In this document: one piece after another, positions 1-10,862 of the stretch
How positions within the stretch are numbered: the stretch's first letter is position 1
How the letters are laid out: every line of letters starts with the position of its first letter
NCBI GenBank assembly: GCA_963422465.1
Contig: OY730169.1
Span: 2,914,001-2,978,000 of the forward strand
Direction of reading: 5' to 3'
Source of the DNA: Lichina pygmaea
Lineage: Eukaryota > Ascomycota > Lichinomycetes > Lichinales > Lichinaceae
DNA length: 64,000 nt
Translations under genes and position numbers: made by a program
The notes under the pieces: model-generated
Told to the model about the DNA's origin: nothing
Seen by the model: only the letters and a program-made list of their open reading frames with translations
Databases searched by the model: none

Positions 1-544
1 TCTGTAAGATCACTGATATACTTCACAGGTATATCTTCTTCAAGAAGAGCAAGCACACATGCTTTCTGTGCAATGCTGATGCTTTTGTTGGCTGTGGTTT
101 ATCAGTGGTGTGGGGTCGGGTGAGATGGTTTTGGTGTAGTCTCATCACTATTTGGTGGGATTCCGAATACTTCTGTCGCCAGCCCCCGTACAGTACGAGC
201 TACGAGTACATACGGAAGTACGTATTCGTACGTACGTACAGTACGTATGTGCAGCTGACCAATCAGCACTTTCACTTCGTCGAAGTAATTACGTACCGTA
301 CCGTACCGTACGTTCGAAACCCACACGCAAAATTGTCTTCTCTCCCCACACCTCCACATTCGCAGATTTTGTGGGTGAAGATCGAGCCAATCTCCCCTCC
401 GTAGGACCCATGTCCCTCCCAACAGCTTGAGCGGTACGTTGAAACTGCTACATCTCTTTCTTTCCTTTGCTTTCTCTCTCTCTTGCTCTCCCCTCTCTTT
501 TCCCTCCATGGGCCCCCTCCCCCCGACACCCGACAACCCTCCCC
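1..544. other. Intergenic, GTAC-rich; no gene seen
   Basis: No frame here has both a convincing start and a protein-like composition. Positions 185-310 carry many short GTAC-core palindromes (CGTACGTACGTA, CCGTACCGTACCGTACG). From about 440 the sequence becomes strongly pyrimidine-rich and leads into a tandem repeat. Confidence 0.6.
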
Positions 545-805
545 CAGACAACCTCTCTCCGACGAGACAACATCCTCGATGAGATGACAAGAGAGCCTTC
601 CTCAAACAAGAGACCGACCCCCCGCCCTCCCTCCCTCCTCCTCCGGCGCTCGTCTCCGACGAGACAGCCTCCCTCTCACAGGACAAGACTCGCGATGACA
701 AGAATACCTTCCTTCGACGAGAGACTAACCCTTCCACCTCCCCTCCTCCTCCTCCTCCGGTAGCCCCCTCCAACAAGACAATCTCTCTCCGACAAGAGGC
801 AAGAG
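545..805. repeat. Degenerate ~105-bp pyrimidine-rich tandem repeat
   Basis: About two and a half copies of one unit. Each begins with CTCTCCGACGAGACA, runs through a GACAAGA...CCTTCCT block and ends in a CCTCCTCCTCCGG-type run: roughly 550-655, 656-765 and a partial 766-805. Copies differ by many substitutions and small indels. No coding sense is seen. Confidence 0.55.
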
Positions 806-2755
806 AGAGAGCGAGAGAGAGATGCTTTCGCTACCTGCAGCTCGCATCAAAACAAAAACCACAGTGATGAATATTCCCAAAACGAACAATCCAAATCCTA
901 TTTGCCCCTGATGGATAATCGGCAAGTGACAAAAGCTCTGAGATTTGGGTTTTTGCGTGCTGCGTGCTTGCGTGTTCCCCTTTGTGGGGTTTGTGGGAAA
1001 TGTGGGATGTGGCTGACGCTGGTCGGGCTGATCATCTTTGGTAGACTTTCCATGCCTACAAAGGGCCCATCGCGGAGAAGAGACAGATGACCCATGGAAT
1101 GGCCGGCAGACTCGACTGCGAGGTCGGGTTGGTTGATGCTCCTGTCTGATCCACTGCCGGGCACCTGCCTGGCACCAGCCTCATACCCACGACCGTCCCA
1201 GACTTGCACAGGCTGGGGCAGGCATGGCAGTCCCTTCTTCTATACGGTCGACTCGGGCTACAGCCCTGACCGACTTGGTCCTGGGCTTGATTTCAACACA
1301 GGTATATTCTGCATTTCTGTTGGATCTCTCCCTCGACGTGCACACCTCTGCATGCTGCTCGTCGTCTGAGCCTCATACCGCCTGCACATGTCTCCGAATG
1401 ATGATAAGCTAGACTTTCACAATTGATAGGTATTCCTCGGTCTGAAGAGTACTTCTCGATGCTGATAGATAGTTCTTTAACCAAGTTTCAGCCTTGTCTG
1501 ATTTTCTTCTGTTGTTGCTTCTGCTGTTGTGACTGAGTTCATTGGTACCGGCTGTGCAGCTAACAGATTGTCCTCTCTTGGAGGTCCACTGCATATAGGT
1601 ATCTCACGCGTACAAAGCATGTCGAACTGCTCGATTGTGGAAATGACTGTGGAAGGGAGAGTATGCCGATGATCCCGGCGAGGTACGTAGTTCAACGTCT
1701 TTAAGGTACAGGCCTATCTGCAGGGCGTGATGCAGGATGGATGTGACGGGCGGACACCTTGAAGCTTTGGATATGTTCTACGAGCGTTACCCTGTTCCTT
1801 ACGGTGGCCCATGAGAGTCATCCGGACTGGCGAGTTGTAGGAGTCACAAGCACCCAAACAGGGATACAGATAGTTCATCGTATAGGAATCTAGCTAGCTA
1901 CTATCATCACCGACTCGCAGCCTCCAAGATTCCGCTTGTTCCTTTCAGTTCCCCTTGGGACGGTAGCCTAGTTCATGTGCCATGGTGATGATATGGGCCT
2001 GTAGACAGCATGCGAGATGTGCAAGATGCACCCATGCAGAGAGCTGCCCTGACAGTCACTCACGGCAAAGAACATTATAAGACAAAAACAAATGGGCCTA
2101 CAAGCATTTGGTGTAGTGTGGCACCAATGACACGGTCGTGGGGATTAGGCAGGTGCTTGGTAATTGATCAGTGAAGTAGGCAGAAGCCCAGCAGTAGCTC
2201 AGCAGGGGACAAAGCAGGAGCCGGTACTCACCACAGTAGCTTTGTCAGTCAGGCAGGCTCCACTTCATAGTCCAAGTCCGCGCGGACAGTGGTGGGCATC
2301 AGTGAGTAGCCACTTGCGCCAGTCTCTGGATCATCTTTAACGTCTCTCTCTGACGATCTCGCCCGTCTCTGTATCTAGTAGGTGTAGAGACTGCATCGAC
2401 AGAGCGCCAAGGATGCCCGAGGCAGCCAACTTGGGTGTGTCCTGGCGGGCTTTTGAGAACTACCAGTTACGGTACCGGTATGGTATCGGGGCCGGATGGT
2501 GCTCTACATGGGGTGCCTTGGTGGCTAAAGTACAAGCCGGCTGCCTGAACATGCGAGGGGGAAAGGCTAAGCCCTCGAGGGCTCGGGGGCTATCTGGCCC
2601 ACCAGCTCACTAACTAAGCATCCCTTCTCTGGTTTATGTCTTTGAAAAGACTAGACCAGTTCAACTTAGCACACCAACTCTTGTCAGCAACCACAACATC
2701 TCTCTGATCCTTATTTTCTCTAGACACTACATATTCCTTACGGTATGGGCCCAAC
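806..2755. other. Intergenic; no supported gene
   Basis: Mixed-composition DNA with only short frames on both strands, none with splice-linked partners or a recognisable motif. A segment at 2628-2668 recurs in reverse complement at about 7920-7958, so the right part probably belongs to the decayed repeat that follows. I see no RNA gene here. Confidence 0.5.
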
Positions 2756-5365
2756 CGTCACAGTGGGCGCGCCCCGGGTGGAACCAAGAATGCCGCGAGG
2801 CCCTGAGATCCGCCAAGGCGGCGCGGGGACGCTGGCACTCCACACGCACAGAGTGGGACTGGGTGGACTACCGACGGAAAGAACAAACCAAGGCACACTG
2901 CATTAGAAGGGCCACCACCACTGAGTTCCGGAAGGCAGTCCGCGACACCATCGGTAAACCGGCGGGCCTCTGGTGGCTAGCCAAGTGGGGCCGGCAGGCA
3001 TCAAAACCCCCAGAGCCCCCCCAGTTTCCCCCCCCCCCCCCTCCGAGACCCACTGACAGGAGAGCTCCAGACTGAAGCCAGGAAGAAGGCCACCACGCTA
3101 CAGAGACTCTTTTTTCCGGATCCCCTGCCCGCAGACTTGGCGGACATACAGGACTACTGCTACCCGGAGCCACTGGAGGGAAACCCCGACATCACACCGG
3201 CTGAGCTCCGGGAGGCAATTTTGAAACCTGCACAGGACAAAGCACCAGGCCCTGACAGCATCCCCCACCGCATTCTCAGACTCCTCTTTGAGGAAATGGA
3301 GGAGTGCCTGCGCGAACTCTTCACCACGTGTCTGCATCACAGCCACCACCCAGAGTGCTTCCGGAATGCAACGACAGTAGCCCTTCGCAAGCTGGCGAAG
3401 CCTGACTACCGGGAACCAAAGGTGTGGTGCCCTATTGCCCTCCTCAACACTCTCGGCAAAGCTCTGGAGACAATTGTTGCGCAGTGGCTCCGCTACATCG
3501 CCAAGAAGCACAAACTCCTCCCCGCCACTCAGCATGGGTGCCACCGACAGCGCGACACCACTACAGCACTGGAGCTACTGACAGAGCAGGTCCACACCAC
3601 CTGGGGGCAGGGTCGTGATAAGGTGGCCACCCTCCTGAGCCTTGACATGGCTGCAGTGTTCCCCAACATGTCACACAATCAGCTGCTGCACAACCTTCAC
3701 CACAACAGCGTTCTGTCAGCTCTCCTCCAGTGGACAACAAGCTTCCTCGCAGATTGACAGACATCGCTGGTGCTAGGCTGGTGGCAAAGCGCCACCCAAC
3801 GGGTGTCCACGGGCATCCCGCAGGGGTCCCCCATCTCTCCCATTCTTTTCTTGTTCTTTAACAAGGATCTAGTGAACTTCTGCGCACGCAGCACCAGGAA
3901 GGTATCGGCCATCGGGTTCGTGGACAACATCAACATCCTGGTGGTCAGCAAGGACACAGAGAGCAACTGCAGGACACTGGAGTGGGTGCACCACAGCTGC
4001 ACAACATGGGCACACCGCCATGGGGCTGCTTTCGCCCCACACAAATACAAACTCATGCACCTGACCTGATCTCCAAAGTGGTTCAACATGACGGTGGGGG
4101 TCAACCTGGAGGGTATTGACAAGGAGCCGCAGCAATCTGTCCGGATCCTCAGGGTCCTCCTGGACTTGAAGCTCCGCTGGGGCCCCCATGTCAAGCGCAC
4201 TGCAGAGAAGGCAGTGCAACAGGGCCACGCTCTCACCACAACTGCGGGGTCTACCTGGGGAGCCACCTTCACTAAGGCACGGCTAATTTACAGTGCAGTA
4301 GTGCGCCCAGCTATCACCTACGGGGTGACAATCTGGGCACCCACAGAGGACCTGCTTCAGCTGGCACATCGTCGCTGGATTGGCAACACACTGGAACATC
4401 AACAACAGGGCTGCCTCCGGACAGTCACCAGTGGCTTCAAGGCAACCAGCCAGCAACAGCTGGAAGCTGAAGCAGCAGTCCCACCTCTCCGCACCCACAT
4501 CACATGTTTACAGCTACAGGCATGTGCCCAGATGGAGGCCTCCAGGGTACAGGCCAAGATCCAGGAGGCCTGTGCCAGAATCCAGCGCCAGCTTGCCCTG
4601 AGGTGAGGATGCCGGCACCACCCCAGCATCACCCCGGGCCAGCACTGTCTACAGTGGGCCAAAACAATCCTGTGGCCACGAAGAACCATGGAGGACTTGA
4701 CAGCAAGGCTTGGCATCCCCCCGTGGTCTGACAGACCTCCCCCACCCCCCACCGTCACCACGCCAAACACCCCCCTTCTGCGGTCAGTCTGGCAGGCATA
4801 CCAGCTGGCAGAACAATGGTGCTGGGAGTGCTGGCACCAACTGCACAGAGGCCCCCCACTGACAACACAGACACTGGACCCAGACCCCAGAGGTGGAGAC
4901 AACTGGAAGCCCAGCAAGATGCTGTACTGGTCAGCCCTCCAGTTACATGCCAGCCTCTCGAAGGCGCAGAGCAGTATTCTGACACAGGTCCACACAGGCA
5001 AGATTGGACTGGTGGTGTTCCTCTGCAAGTGACAGGTACCTGGCTTCCCCACACCAGCGTGCAGCTGTGGAGCGCTGTGGGAGACAGCCAAACACGTGGT
5101 TCTAGACTGCCCACGCCTTCTCCAAGCACAGTGAAGCCTGTATCTAGTGGCCACAACCACTGACTACCAGGCTTTGACATCCTGACCACAGCCCACCGCC
5201 GCCCTCACAGTGTGGATCCCCTGACAAGGCATTCTCCCCCAGTTCTCCTGGGCTCAGGAGCAGCTGGAAGCTGGCTGCTAGCCAGCCACCCCCCATGTTC
5301 TACAGCATCTCGACAGGATAGTGCTGGCCAGGCACTGCAGAAGGAGGTTTTTCACCCTAGCAGGC
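2756..5365 (+). mobile_element. Decayed Tad-like LINE (non-LTR retrotransposon), copy A
   Basis: A 5'-truncated non-LTR retrotransposon. Positions 2770-3010 encode the linker between endonuclease and reverse transcriptase (PGWNQECREALRSAK). From 3137 one frame carries the reverse transcriptase (DKAPGPDSIP, IALLNTLGKALE, GIPQGSPISPILF), then a C-terminal region with a Zn-knuckle-like block near 5050-5120 (PACSCG...ETAKH...LDCP) and ends near 5365 with CRRRFFTLAG. The same frame stays recognisable over about 2.2 kb but holds about eight stops (for example at 3755, 4067, 4604, 5030), all TGA or TAG. The catalytic YXDD-type motif reads FVDN at about 3916. A C tract near 3030 separates the upstream part into another frame. 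It is a dead copy whose breaks fit C-to-T change. The 3' tail continues at 5784-5878 beyond a solo LTR. No RNase H is seen. Confidence 0.88.
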
Positions 5366-5778
5366 TGTTAAAGGCCAGTCCACGTTCACACAGAATGTGG
5401 GTGGTCCTGTCTTCGACCGAGGAGGGCAGGGACTCAATAGATGAATAGCAAGTGGGGTAACTCTCTTGCTATTGTCGCTCGTAATGTGCGTTCAGCCTGG
5501 AGAGCTATTCTCTCCGGCTATCTGGGTTCTTATATACAGGAGCCTGAGGGGGGGGGGTCCTCCCGAGGGGTATCAGCTTTCTGCGTGGACGAGCTGGACG
5601 AGCTGGTTACACATCGTCCACCTCGTCCACCGGGTCGGGTGAACATTGTTCCCGTGGACGAGCTGGACGAGCTGGTTACACATCGTCCACCTCGTCCACC
5701 GGGTCGGGTGAACATTGTTCCGTGTACCTCTGTACACTCGCTTCGGTCGGCTCAGCCGTTCCGGCCTGGGCCTTAACA
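5366..5778. mobile_element. Solo LTR with 5-bp target-site duplication
   Basis: A 413-bp segment starts TGTTAAAGGCC and ends GGGCCTTAACA, so the ends are inverted repeats of TG...CA type. It is flanked by CAGGC at 5361-5365 and again at 5779-5783, a 5-bp target duplication typical of LTR retrotransposon integration. Removing it rejoins the LINE 3' tail exactly as in the inverted copy at 6187-6480, which confirms the insertion. A TATA-like TTATATACAGG lies at about 5530. No internal region or second LTR is present, so it is a solo-LTR fossil left by recombination. It is younger than the LINE it entered. Family (Ty1/copia or Ty3/gypsy) cannot be told. Confidence 0.8.
5585..5721. repeat. 69-bp tandem duplication, each unit with a hairpin
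   Basis: Two almost identical units (5585-5653 and 5654-5721) lie inside the solo LTR. Each begins with GTGGACGAGCTGGACGA and contains its near-perfect reverse complement TCGTCCACCTCGTCCAC 9-10 bases later, so every unit can fold into a stem of about 17 bp with one mismatch. Confidence 0.8.
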
Positions 5779-5783
5779 CAGGC

Positions 5784-5878
5784 CTAGGGTTTTCCTTGCT
5801 TAATTTTCATAGCTGACCCAGCATAGTCTAGATAACTAGCTCTAGAATGGAGTAGGAATACCAATTACCAATTACCAA
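5784..5878 (+). mobile_element. LINE 3' tail of copy A, beyond the solo LTR
   Basis: CTAGGGTTTTCC...GAATGGAGTAGGAATACC followed by a short CCAATTA repeat. The same block occurs inverted at 6187-6281 with about six differences, and in part at about 63480-63520. In all three places it follows the LINE C-terminal region, so it is read as the element's 3' untranslated tail ending in a CCAATWA simple repeat. Confidence 0.65.
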
Positions 5879-6186
5879 CATATTCCTTATGATATTTCCC
5901 TAGTCTTACCCAAGTCTCAGTTTTTATTCCTTCAAAGGTTTTCTGAGAAAACAAGCATGTATCTAGAAGTTCTGCATGGCTCACCAGCCAAATCAGAGTA
6001 AGAATAAAATAAAAATAAAAATAAAAACTAAGCATCCCCTGCTGGCGTAACGCCCTCAACACTTGGGGACGGGGTGAGAGGGAGGAGGGTGTCATCTGTT
6101 GATGAGGGTTACTATGAGGAATACTCTGTATGTACGTACAAAGGTATGACAGGAGTACTGTAATGAACAGAGAGGCGGTCTTGATA
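5879..6186. other. Spacer between inverted LINE tails
   Basis: About 310 bp of AT-richer DNA with an A-rich run (AAATAAAAATAAAAATAAAA, near 6005-6025). A T-rich near-complement occurs at about 7703-7738. No gene seen. Confidence 0.5.
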
Positions 6187-6480
6187 TTGGTTATTGGTTA
6201 TTGGTATTCCTACTCTATTCTAGTGCTAGTTATCTAGACTATGCTGGGTCAGCTATGAAAATTAAGCAAGGAAAACCCTAGACCTGCTAGGGCGAAAAAC
6301 CTCCTTCCGCAGTGCCTGGCCAGCACTATCCTGTCGAGATGCTGTAGAACATGGGGGGTGGCTGGCTAGCAGCCAGCTTCCAGCTGCTCCTGAGCCCAGG
6401 AGAACTGGGGGAGAATGCCTTGTCAGAGGATCCACGCTGTGAGGGCGGCGGTGGGCCGTGGCCACAGTTGAGCTATGCCA
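6187..6480 (-). mobile_element. LINE 3' end, copy C, inverted relative to copy A
   Basis: Reading on the minus strand, 6480 down to about 6285 matches copy A 5188-5365 (shared peptide blocks VLLGSGAAGSWLLAS and TASRQDSAGQAL in one frame). It continues straight into the tail block (6281-6187) without the solo LTR present in copy A. Above 6480 the similarity fades. This is a 3' fragment lying head-on to copy A, so the two make a large inverted repeat. Confidence 0.75.
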
Positions 6481-7960
6481 AGGCATAGCGCAGAGTCGAC
6501 ATCCCGTGCAGGGTCTCTGCCACGCTTCCCCGCAGTCCTGAGGCCTTTTGCGCTCCGCCATGTACACTCACCCCTAGGTCCTGCTTTGGAGTGCTGGGTT
6601 GCCAGCCCAGAGCCCACACTCCAACTGTAGTTTGCTCCTTGAGCCTGTCATTTGCAGTCTGAGCCTGCACTCTGTACAGACCAGCATGCACTTCCATCCT
6701 CTCAGGCCATATAGACAGTCTTGAAGTAGGCCCAGACCCTACTGCCATCACTGCCATTATATGCCACACCCCGCAGCTCTCACTGTTTTGTGTTACCTCT
6801 GTAGATCTCTCATACAGAGGCCGACCATGCCTCGCAGGCTCTACGGACCCTGCAGGCCATGCCAGCACCTGCAGGACCGCCTTTCCAGCCCACTAACCAA
6901 GTAGGGAGGAGTCTCAATCTGCCCGCTGTCGCCTGTGGGGCCTCAGTTGTACATGGTGACCCACCGGAGAACCTCCAAACAGAGAACCTCTGAACAGAGA
7001 ATCTCCAGTGCCCCGGCCCCGGTCTGCAGGCAGTCCGAAGGCAACCTGTGGCAAGGCCTTAGGCAAAACCATCAAGCCAGCACTTTGGCTATCACACGGC
7101 CCTTAGGCACTGGAGTGGCAGGCTTCCTCCGGGCTGCCTGCTCACCTTCTTGAACATGGATTCCCTGTTTGATTAACAATGCCGTGGTGCAGATATCACT
7201 CCCCTCCTAGAACAAGATCCTCGATGCATTAGCTGCTAGAGACTCTGCTAGAAGGGGGGTGTGCGATGAGAACTCCTCTCAACTACTCCAGAGGTGCCCT
7301 GTCAGATGCCTAGACTTCACATCCACCAGCTGCAGGGCTGGCTTCAGGCTGTAGCGTACACGGTAGACATCCGTCAGGTGGTTTTCATAACCAGTTTGGT
7401 CGCAGTCCTCTGTTCTGCTGATGTTGCTTCACAGGGGTGTCCAGGGTGCCTGCGCGACACCTCCGGGGGCCTGTCACTCCACGGGCACCAGCAGCTCGAC
7501 CGGTGACTCAATTAGCTCTCGGTGCAGCAACTACAAGCAGCTTGGGAGACTGCCTGCCATCACTGCCCCGAGGTTCCCAGCCTGCACCGCGTGGAGGTTT
7601 GAGTCGTCGCAGGCCGCGGTCTTGATATACTGTCCATTATGATGGAGCTTGGAGTGAGTGAATGGTGTGAGCCTTGAGAAGGCGTACAAAACATACGTAC
7701 GGAGTATTTTTATTTTTATTTTTTATTTGATTCTTACACTGATAGTAGCTTTACAGCCATGCAGATCTTCTAGCTAATAGTAAACTCCTTCAGAAAACCT
7801 TTAAAGGAATAAAAACCGAAGGCAGGGTGTGACTAGGAGTTGTAACAAAAGAAATCTTGAAGTGTCTGGTAGAGGTGAAAGATCTAGGTATTAGAGTGGG
7901 AATAGTGAAGTTTGAAAGCTAGATTAAACTGATTCAGTCTTTTCAAAGACATAAACCAGT
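6481..7960 (-). mobile_element. Probable decayed LINE-related sequence
   Basis: Several minus-strand segments keep protein-like composition between stops, such as HLTDVYRVRYSLKPALQL near 7290-7390 and DICTTALLIKQGIHVQ near 7150-7190. A stretch at about 7920-7958 is the reverse complement of 2628-2668, next to copy A. I read it as remains of the same element or its first open reading frame, heavily decayed. No domain is recognisable. Confidence 0.35.
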
Positions 7961-10862
7961 GCAGGAACTTCTGTACAAGCTCTGGGTCGTACAGACGTAT
8001 ATGGAACAGGACAGTGTGGACAGGCACGGGTGGCCAGATGGGCGTGAGTGGCACAAGTGGCTACCATAGTACGGTACGGTATGGTGTGGCTGGAGCCACG
8101 GCACAGCTACCTTCTTAGTCAGCAACATGACCGGGCAAAATCCTTCGGCAATCAATCCCAATCCCAATCCCAACCCCACAAACAACAATTTCTCACTCGG
8201 GAAAGACAACTTCTTTGTATCACCACCACCACACCCACTAACGATAGAACCATGAGCAGCAAAGGTAAGAATCTCTGCCCATGCGGAGCTCGTATCTCCC
8301 CTCGCATCTCTCCTCGCATCTCTCCTCGCATCATCTCGTCTCCGCGGCGTTCCTGCCGTGCTTGTCTAGACTAGATGAAGAACTTTGAACGAACGGGCGG
8401 ACAGAAACATGCGTACGCCTCGACACGACCATCCACGACAAGTAGGGGGACTTACAACCCCCTACGGATGGTCCACGTCGAGGATGTACCTGTTGAGAAC
8501 TCGTCAGCTGATCATGGTCGCTTGTACCCTCCTGCGTTTGCCTTGCCCTTCAACCGAGGCAGCGTTTGCAACTTTCGTGACTGTCATCGTCGAGTGAGGC
8601 TGACGTTTGCGTGGGCTTCTCTTTCCCTCTAGGTAAAATCATTCCCCGGCCGACCAAATGCTTTTCCCGCGGATTGATTGTCGTCCCGAGGAATGGGCGT
8701 TTCTCTCTCTCATCGCATGATGATTTTATTTTATTCACACTGTTTGAGCCGGGTGACCTTCGTCGCCGGCAATGGACATTGACACTGAAAATTCTGATTT
8801 AATGAGGTTGGTCGAGTGGCTCCGCCGACGCCCTTTCTCTGGATGGCTGGTGCTGATTCGATGGACGCTCCTAGGCTGATTCGATGGCGAGCCTGTTGTG
8901 CTTGTTGAGTCGTGTGCTGTTTTACGCAGTCTGCACTTGCTGACTCTTGTGCTCTCCAGAGATGGAGATGTCCCAGGTGGAGACGTCCGTGCCCACTCGA
9001 TGTCAGGTGAGCTCTACTTTGCATATTGGGATCCTCTGCAACTTTTCCCTCGTACCTGATGACCCATGTATCGTCTTGATGTCCAAAGGGGCCAACCCGT
9101 TGACGAATTCTTTTAAGCTTATTGATAATCTGATAATTTTTTTGTGGCCTGTGTCTTTTTGCGGCATCTGGTGCTTACCCTGCTGACACATTGGAACAAC
9201 CATCTTAGACAGAAGGTCGATGTGTATAAAATCCTAGATGAAATGCTTATCAACTTTCACCCTACGACAATTATTCAGACCCCGATGGAGCGACAAACAC
9301 GTTCTCGAAGGACAAAAGCCCAGATGATAGGGGCCAATGCGTCTCTATATCACAAGCATTGTCACTCTGTCTCGAGAGTCAATGATCGCAATTGCCATCT
9401 CTAGTGCACTGTCCGAGATGTACTTTCCTGTGGCCAATGAAATAGACAGTGAACATGACGACTTGACGTAGACTAGTCTGGCAGACCAGCTGTCTTTGGC
9501 ACCAACATGTGCTGATCAGATTGCTGATCCTGCCGCACAGTCCTGCTGACGACGTACCTGCGACTCGCTGCTAGCCTGAGGCTTGTACTGTTCAATATCA
9601 ACAAGAGCACGTCGTATCCCATCCCATCAAAATAAGCAGGTACGAGCTCTCTCATTCACCACTGTCATGCACCCCGCCAACAAGTCAAAAGAAAACAACC
9701 ATGAAATGATGCTATCCAAAAATCAACCACAAAACTTGACTGCACGTTGGGCAACTCTCTTCTGTTCCACCAGGAGAAGAAGGTCCTGTGCATGAGAACA
9801 AACTTTTTTTTTGCTGTTCTGACTCTTCTGATCATTCTCACACTTTGTTCATGTCTTGTGTTTCTGTGTACTGCAAGAGCATCGCTAAGCACTTTACTGA
9901 GATTTAGATCAGATCTTGGGACAAGGGCGGGGGTGAGGATAAAGATGAGGATGAGGATGGGGGACAAGGGCAAGAATAGAAGCGGGAGACGAGATTGGAT
10001 GACAGGAATAGATGATGAGGAGGGAAGAGTTGCAGGGTATCGCTACCTCGTATGTCAGTGGTGTGCGTGAGGTAGGTGAGCGAGGCGAGCCAGTCACGCT
10101 AGGTGAGCTACTTGGGTCAAGTCAAAGACCTATCGAGAGCTACAGTACGGAGGTACACTCATGTCTACATGGTTACTACAGGACAAGGTTCCCCGGCCAA
10201 TTTCTCTTGTGCCATTTTGCACTCAACTACTCTTGGTGGTCTGCATGGAGACAAGGACAAGTACTTGGCAGAGGATCAACTACACCTCTCTCTCTCTCTC
10301 TCTCTCTCTCTCCGTCTCTCTCTTGTATGTCTCACTTTCTTATCCATCTCTCTAGATATTGTTTGGATGGACGAAGCCAAGATGAAATGTTCCTTGGTTC
10401 ATGATGCTCTTGTCTATTAGTGAGTGTTCGCCCCCACTAATTACTGTGATGCTCTCTGTGGCAGTGTTTGGGATTGATGAACACTTCTTGCGTGTTGGTC
10501 AGTGTTGAAGTAAGCTCTGTCTCGGTTGTTCTTTTTGTGGCAGGATCGGGATGGATAATAGTTAGCTCTTTTTGTGCATCGGTGTTGATACACAAGTAAA
10601 TCAATGTGCTTGTCGGTGTCAGTGTTTTGATATACAAGTAACCAATGCTCTTGTTGGTGGCAGTCTTCATTTGATATCATGTTCTTCGTGGCAGTATCAG
10701 CATGGCGGATGCCGCTGCCTCGGTCTCAGTACAGTATGTACTCTGTATAAAGCATTGCCCCACGATACTGACGTGATCCACATGTACGGAGAGTATTTCA
10801 TATTTTTACTACACACACACACACACACACACACATACACACACCTAGATGGGTTGTTCATA
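7961..10862. other. Intergenic; no supported gene
   Basis: Almost 3 kb without a convincing gene. It holds CGCATCTCTCCT-type repeats (8298-8335), a CT run (10285-10312), degenerate 50-60 bp repeats around GTGGCAGT and GTGTTGAT (10445-10705) and a CA run (10810-10844). Splice-like signals near 8252-8266 (ATG plus GTAAGA) and 8957-9007 could mark an unrecognised split gene, but no coherent protein results. A frame at 9792-10070 opens with a hydrophobic FFFAVLTLLIILTL stretch, probably by chance. Confidence 0.5.

Noticed and set aside
102-776. A 224-codon minus-strand frame at the left edge
   Set aside because: Its composition (Gly, Arg and Glu runs) is the complement of the pyrimidine-rich repeat, and it crosses GTAC palindromes. 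No domain or splice support.
9144-9404. Adaptin-sigma-like segment (VDVYKILDEMLINF)
   Set aside because: It looks like the vY.ILDEm motif of sigma adaptins, but no other part of that family is found within 1.5 kb on either strand and the surrounding frames are short.
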